Of a stretch of DNA of 35,440 nt, positions 31,362 through 35,440 are shown in pieces (within the stretch, counting starts at the first letter, position 1; each line of letters opens with the position of its first letter). The translations under genes and the position numbers were made by a program. The stretch covers positions 1 to 35,440 of the forward strand of contig CALEVL010000279.1 of assembly GCA_937924675.1 (NCBI GenBank), read 5' to 3'. The DNA is from an uncultured Ignavibacteria bacterium (GTDB lineage Bacteria; Bacteroidota; Ignavibacteria; Tepidaquicellales; Tepidaquicellaceae). The notes beneath the pieces were generated by a model. That model was given only the letters and a program-made list of their open reading frames with translations. It searched no databases and was not told the origin of the DNA.

Positions 31362-34300
31362 TTATTGCTTTACAAGATCTTCATTCGCTGCCAGTTCCTT
31401 CATCACACTTTCAACTTCTTCCAATCTATCGGCGTCCGAACTTCCCTTTAGGCCGACCTCAACTACAAGTCTTTCCTTCTCCGGAGCAATGTTATACTTT
31501 CTTGATTTGTCATTCGACAATCTGTCTATCAAAAGTTGAAAGAATGAACTTTCGAATATTCTGTGATCCTTGTCAGAAGGAAATTCCAGCACAAGCGTCC
31601 TTCCTCTGATAGCAACCTTCTCAAATCCGAGTTCCGTTGCCTTAAGCTTAAGTCGTATGATCCTGATAAGATTCTCCACATCATCAAGATACTCTCCGAA
31701 TCTGTCCTTCATTTCTTTTGCAATTTCGTCGAGCTCTTCCAAGGTACTCAGTTCGTACAATCTTCTGTAAAGATTCAAACGCTCTGTATCATTTGCAACA
31801 TAATCCTTTGGTATCAATGCATTGAGATCATTCTCAATCACCGTACTCTTTGCCTCCATTTTCTTTTCGATTGTCTCGTTCATCTTCTTGAGGGAAAGTT
31901 CGTTCTCAAACAAATCTTTGAACTCATTCTCTTTTAGTTCAAGCACGGCTTCTTCTATTATGCTGATATACATGTCAAATCCGATCTCCTGTATGAATCC
32001 ACTTTGCTCTTTGCCAAGAAGATTTCCGACTCCGCGAATTTCCATATCGCGCATTGCAAGATTGAATCCCGAACCAAGTTCCGTAAACTCCTCTATTGCC
32101 TGCAATCTTCTCACAGCGGTCTTTGTAAGCTTTGCATCCGGCGGCGCGATAAGGTATGCATACGCCTGAGCATCACTTCTGCCGACTCTGCCGCGCAACT
32201 GATAAAGCTCCGCTAGTCCGTACATGTCCGCATTGTTTATGATGATCGTGTTCACATTCGGAATATCAAGTCCTGACTCGATGATCTTTGTGCAGAGCAG
32301 TACATTTAGTTTCTTTTCGATGAAGTTGATCACAATGTCTTCAAGCTCCTTGCCGTCCATTTGTCCGTGTGCAATTCCTATCTTCGATTCAGGCACATAG
32401 TTCTTTATAGTGTCGCCGAGCAAGTTCAGGTTCTTTATCTTATCATTCACAAAATAAACCTGACCACCACGGGATAATTCACTTCTGATAATAGTTGCAA
32501 TGTTGCTCCAGTCAAGCTTTACGATCTCCGTAATGATGGGCTTCCTGTTCTTTGGCGGAGTGTTGATTACAGAGAGATCCCTTGCTCCGAGAAGTGAGAA
32601 GTTAAGTGTTCTCGGAATCGGCGTGGCAGTAAGAGTGAGTGTATCAACATTCGGGCTCAAAGCCCTCAGCTTCTCTTTTGCCTTTACGCCAAATCTCTGC
32701 TCTTCATCTATGATCAGAAGTCCGAGATTCTTGAACTTAATATCCTTCGACAAGATCCTGTGTGTGCCGATGAGTATGTTAAGTTTTCCGTCTGCAAGAC
32801 GTGCGAGAATTTCTTTTTGCTCTTTCGAACTCCTTAGTCTTGTAATATTATCAACTTCCACTGCAAATGCAGTCAATCTGTCTCGGAAAGTATTGTAATG
32901 CTGAACTGCTAGAATAGTTGTCGGTACAAGTACTGCAACCTGTTTGTTATCCATCACTGCTTTGAATGCAGCTCGCAGCGCAACTTCTGTCTTTCCGAAT
33001 CCAACATCACCGCACACCAGACGGTCCATAGGATTTTCTGATTCCATGTCTTCCTTTGCTTCCTGTGTTGCTCTGAACTGATCCGGCGTGTCCTCATACA
33101 TGAAGTTTGCTTCAAGCTCCTTTTGCCAGTGTGTGTCAGAAGGGAACTTGTGGCCTACAGCAGATTTTCTTTTTGCATATAGTATTATCAGGTCGCGTGC
33201 AATGTCTTTGACCTGCTTCTTCGTTCTTGCTTTTGCCTTATCCCAGTCACCGCCGCCAAGCCGAGTCAGTGTAGGCTTGTGACCTTCGGATCCGGAATAC
33301 TTTTTGATGAGGTTGATGCTGTTGAGATTGATGAAGAGTATGTCGTTGGAAAGATATGAAAGCTGAACAACTTCCTGCTGACTGTTGCCGACAGTGATCT
33401 TCTTCAATCCCGAATAAACTCCGATGCCGAAATCTCTGTGAACTATGTAATCTCCATACTGAAGCTCTTTCAGCTCGCTGAATGTAATGCCTTTGAACCT
33501 CTGCTTTCTCTTTCTGATTCTTTTGAAATATCTTCCGAAGATCTGATGCTCAGTATAGATGAGAAGTTTAGGTGTGCTCAGAATGAAACCGCTGTGAAGG
33601 GATTCTGCCAGAACGGTAAATTTCCCGCTTATCAACTGAGGCGGAAGATTGTTGTTTCCTTCAGATGTTGCATGATGGATCTCTTCATCTTTTGAGAAGA
33701 CATTCTCATCTTCAAAGTCTTCGAGCAGCTCCTTAATTCTGCCTGCCTGATGAGTATCAGAGGCAAGTATGTATACATCATAACCTTCAGCAATTTTTTC
33801 AGAAAGATCCTTGTAGATTGCCCTGAGGTTTGAAAGAAAATCCGGTTGCGGCTTAGAATGGAAATTGATATTGACACCTTCTTTTTCAGTCAGAAGTTTG
33901 GCAAATGATGTCAGTCCGATCTGCTTGTATTTTGAGAGCTTCTCATGTGATTCTTCATCAATGACGCTGTTTGTGATTTCCGGCTCATCTATCAGAACAA
34001 TTGTATCAGCAGGCAGGTAATCAACAAGGTCTTCCGTAAAACTTTCTTCAGTCAGATTGTCATTGTTTGAGATGTTGATGCCGAGCTTAACATGGTCAAC
34101 TTCTCTGACCGACCTTTGCGAGTTGATGTCAAACTCCCTGATCGATTCGACAGTATCTCCGAAGAACTCTATTCTGACTGGGCTTTGCAGATTCTCTGCA
34201 AAGATGTCTATGATGCCGCCGCGGACTGAGAAATCTCCTTCCTGATCAACGAAATCAACACGGTTGAATCCTGACTTCTGCAGTTTGTCGATCAGCTCTT

Positions 34301-34727
34301 CGAAATCAATTGACTGATCCTTCTTCAGTTCAATCATCGAATCTTTGAACAGATCCTTCGACACAACTTTCTTCTTCAGCTCACCTGCGCTTGTAACAAT
34401 GATGAAGTCGCCGGATTCCGCGAGATCGATAAGTATCTTTGAGTAAGGTTCTGATTCGGGAAGTTTCTGAGAGAATGCAGAGAGATTGACGTTTTCACAA
34501 AGCAGGTCAATGTCATCCTTTAGTTTGATTATTCGGTCATCATCATGCGAGATAACAAGAATCTTCTTCCTGCCATGTTCAAATATTGATGCGATTATGA
34601 ATGCCTGAAGCGAACCGCTGACACCGGATAGTGTAAGACTTTCTTCTTTGGAGATTGATGATGCAAGTTTGTTGAAGCTCTCTGAGGCAAAAACAGCAGA
34701 CCTGATTTTTCTGAATTCCGATATCAT
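31362..34727 (-). CDS. mfd: Transcription-repair coupling factor Mfd
   Basis: A 1121-residue protein of normal Mfd length. The N-terminal part has the UvrB-like region, in which SGVSGSLQAF stands where an ATP-binding loop would be, and DFSVRGGIIDIFAENLQSPVRIEFFGD. The polymerase-interaction region (YGDYIVHRDFGIGVYSGL) comes before the SF2 motor. The motor shows GDVGFGKTE (Walker A, about residue 571), DEEQRFGV (Walker B, about 672), TATPIPRTL and LRGRVGRSDAQAYAYL. It releases stalled RNA polymerase and recruits UvrA to start repair. The start ATG overlaps the HPr stop by four bases, so it is in one operon with it. Confidence 0.97.
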   Translation of the reverse strand: MISEFRKIRSAVFASESFNKLASSISKEESLTLSGVSGSLQAFIIASIFEHGRKKILVISHDDDRIIKLKDDIDLLCENVNLSAFSQKLPESEPYSKILIDLAESGDFIIVTSAGELKKKVVSKDLFKDSMIELKKDQSIDFEELIDKLQKSGFNRVDFVDQEGDFSVRGGIIDIFAENLQSPVRIEFFGDTVESIREFDINSQRSVREVDHVKLGINISNNDNLTEESFTEDLVDYLPADTIVLIDEPEITNSVIDEESHEKLSKYKQIGLTSFAKLLTEKEGVNINFHSKPQPDFLSNLRAIYKDLSEKIAEGYDVYILASDTHQAGRIKELLEDFEDENVFSKDEEIHHATSEGNNNLPPQLISGKFTVLAESLHSGFILSTPKLLIYTEHQIFGRYFKRIRKRKQRFKGITFSELKELQYGDYIVHRDFGIGVYSGLKKITVGNSQQEVVQLSYLSNDILFINLNSINLIKKYSGSEGHKPTLTRLGGGDWDKAKARTKKQVKDIARDLIILYAKRKSAVGHKFPSDTHWQKELEANFMYEDTPDQFRATQEAKEDMESENPMDRLVCGDVGFGKTEVALRAAFKAVMDNKQVAVLVPTTILAVQHYNTFRDRLTAFAVEVDNITRLRSSKEQKEILARLADGKLNILIGTHRILSKDIKFKNLGLLIIDEEQRFGVKAKEKLRALSPNVDTLTLTATPIPRTLNFSLLGARDLSVINTPPKNRKPIITEIVKLDWSNIATIIRSELSRGGQVYFVNDKIKNLNLLGDTIKNYVPESKIGIAHGQMDGKELEDIVINFIEKKLNVLLCTKIIESGLDIPNVNTIIINNADMYGLAELYQLRGRVGRSDAQAYAYLIAPPDAKLTKTAVRRLQAIEEFTELGSGFNLAMRDMEIRGVGNLLGKEQSGFIQEIGFDMYISIIEEAVLELKENEFKDLFENELSLKKMNETIEKKMEAKSTVIENDLNALIPKDYVANDTERLNLYRRLYELSTLEELDEIAKEMKDRFGEYLDDVENLIRIIRLKLKATELGFEKVAIRGRTLVLEFPSDKDHRIFESSFFQLLIDRLSNDKSRKYNIAPEKERLVVEVGLKGSSDADRLEEVESVMKELAANEDLVKQ

Positions 34728-34993
34728 TTGGGTTCTCCGAATCCGTCATCGAAAAATTGGACCATCTCCTCGGCAAGCGCGGCTTCGTCATCTCCTTCGA
34801 AGCGAAGCATCAGCTTCGATCCCTGTTCGGCGGCAAGTGTCATGACACCGATTATGCTCTTGCCATTGACCTCGAATCCTTCGCGGGAGATATAGAAATC
34901 CGCATCATACTTTGCAGCGATCCTCACTATCGAAGATGCCGGCCTTGTATGCATCCCAGCTTTGTTAACTATTGTGACTTCTTTTGTGATCAT
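34724..34993 (-). CDS. ptsH: HPr-family phosphocarrier protein
   Basis: An 89-residue HPr-like protein. The active-site His15 lies in NKAGMHTRPAS, and Ser46 in NGKSIIGVM is the regulatory phosphorylation site of HPr kinase-regulated HPr. The remainder (LAAEQGSKLMLRFEGDDEAALAEEM) fits the family. It takes phosphate from enzyme I and passes it on. No other PTS gene is in the window, so it may act in regulation rather than sugar uptake. It is the first gene of a unit with mfd, which overlaps it by four bases. Confidence 0.93.
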   Translation of the reverse strand: MITKEVTIVNKAGMHTRPASSIVRIAAKYDADFYISREGFEVNGKSIIGVMTLAAEQGSKLMLRFEGDDEAALAEEMVQFFDDGFGEPK

Positions 34994-35033
34994 CTAATTC
35001 AAACTTTGTTCGATCCCATCAAATTCATATGTG

Positions 35034-35062
35034 ACACAGAGTTCCACGGAGTTACGCAGAGT
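35034..35062. repeat. Ten-base-phased CAGAGTT array (left arm)
   Basis: Units ACAGAGTTCC, ACGGAGTTAC and GCAGAGTTTA follow each other with a period of about 10 bases. A weaker ACAGAGTTAAGAG unit recurs further on (to about 35102). Positions 35034-35052 match the reverse complement of 35304-35322 at 18 of 19 bases. Confidence 0.75.
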
Positions 35063-35300
35063 TTATAATGAGTCTATAAAGAGAAATACAGAGTTAAGAG
35101 TGAACTTGATAACAGAACACTCAACAAAAGATTCATTCCAAAAAACAGTTTTTCACACGGATACCCGAAATTAGAAATTGTTTTCCATTTGATTATACAT
35201 TCTTATCAATTAAACTTTGTTCCTATGAGTATTCAAGCAAACACAATTCAGAATAATCACTTAAAATCTATTTCCTGATCTGTCTCCCTTTTTCTTTTTA

Positions 35301-35370
35301 CAGACTCTGTGGAACTCTGTGTAAACTCTGTTGATCTCCGTGTAAAACCTGTAGATCTCTGTATGAAATA
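35301..35370. repeat. Ten- to eleven-base-phased CTCTGT array (right arm)
   Basis: Successive units ACTCTGTGGA, ACTCTGTGTAA, ACTCTGTTG, ATCTCCGTGTAAA, ACCTGTAG and ATCTCTGTATG repeat at about one helical turn. The array is inverted relative to the left arm, with an intervening stretch of about 250 bp. Confidence 0.75.
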
Positions 35371-35440
35371 AAATCAAATACTCCGGTTCATCAGCATTTC
35401 CGTCAGCCATTTTAGCCGCTCACGGCCAATGTTAGCCGGC

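Larger units (their letters stand above)
34994..35440. other. Gene-free end of the window
   Basis: This stretch of 447 bp has no credible coding frame. It contains two inverted repeat arrays (see the repeat entries) and AT-rich sequence between them. The promoter of the HPr-mfd unit must lie in its left part. The last bases are more GC-rich (GCCGCTCACGGCC, TTAGCCGGC) and cut off at the window edge. Confidence 0.6.

Noticed and set aside
35034..35370. Repeats that might be taken for a CRISPR array
   Set aside because: Units are only about 10 bases with no unique spacers of 30 bases or more, and no cas genes are present.

Overview
The window looks like a chromosomal piece of a member of the Ignavibacteria / Bacteroidota-Chlorobiota group. 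The main clue is the repeated C-terminal secretion tag of the type IX secretion system (T9SS): an NYPNPFNP-like motif, a short beta domain and a basic end such as KMILAK or KLILLK. Six proteins here carry it. No transposase, integrase, rRNA, tRNA or CRISPR array was seen. All calls come from reading the sequence; no database search was run.

Layout. (1) 1-6.1 kb, minus strand: a VOC-fold protein, an MBL-fold lipoprotein hydrolase next to a small outer-membrane-like protein, a HEAT-repeat/cyclophilin fusion, a second barrel-like protein and a 5'(3')-deoxyribonucleotidase. (2) 6.2-8.4 kb, plus strand: nrfHA, the membrane quinol dehydrogenase and pentaheme nitrite reductase for ammonia-forming nitrite reduction. 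A perfect Crp/Fnr-type palindrome lies upstream and a strong terminator follows. (3) 8.4-9.7 kb: a CopD-like membrane protein, a palindromic intergenic repeat and a DUF3291 protein. (4) 9.8-26.5 kb: an island of exported proteins, namely an M43 metalloprotease, a lipoprotein, a small secreted protein, two parallel beta-helix proteins, a 14-repeat beta-propeller, two paralogues of an unassigned secreted family, two arylsulfotransferase-like paralogues and a CotH-like protein. An ECF sigma factor with a Cys-containing C-terminal extension sits in the middle. (5) 26.8-31.3 kb, minus strand: an alpha/beta hydrolase, a hicAB toxin-antitoxin pair, a coupled methyltransferase / nitrilase-type hydrolase / SDR operon, and a protein resembling nucleotide-modification-associated (Nmad3-like) proteins. 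(6) 31.4-35.0 kb: mfd overlapping an HPr-type phosphocarrier gene. (7) 35.0-35.44 kb: no gene, but two inverted arrays of a roughly 10-bp repeat.

The most interesting pattern is in the export island. Two unrelated protein families each occur in two versions with different C-termini: one ends in a normal T9SS tag, the other in a shared module of about 180 residues with two dockerin/EF-hand-like calcium loops and an almost identical final motif (NNAYNFVGR-V/I-TP). This suggests an alternative terminal sorting or anchoring module that is exchanged with the T9SS tag. One of the two dockerin-ended genes also has an in-frame TGA inside its apparent signal peptide.
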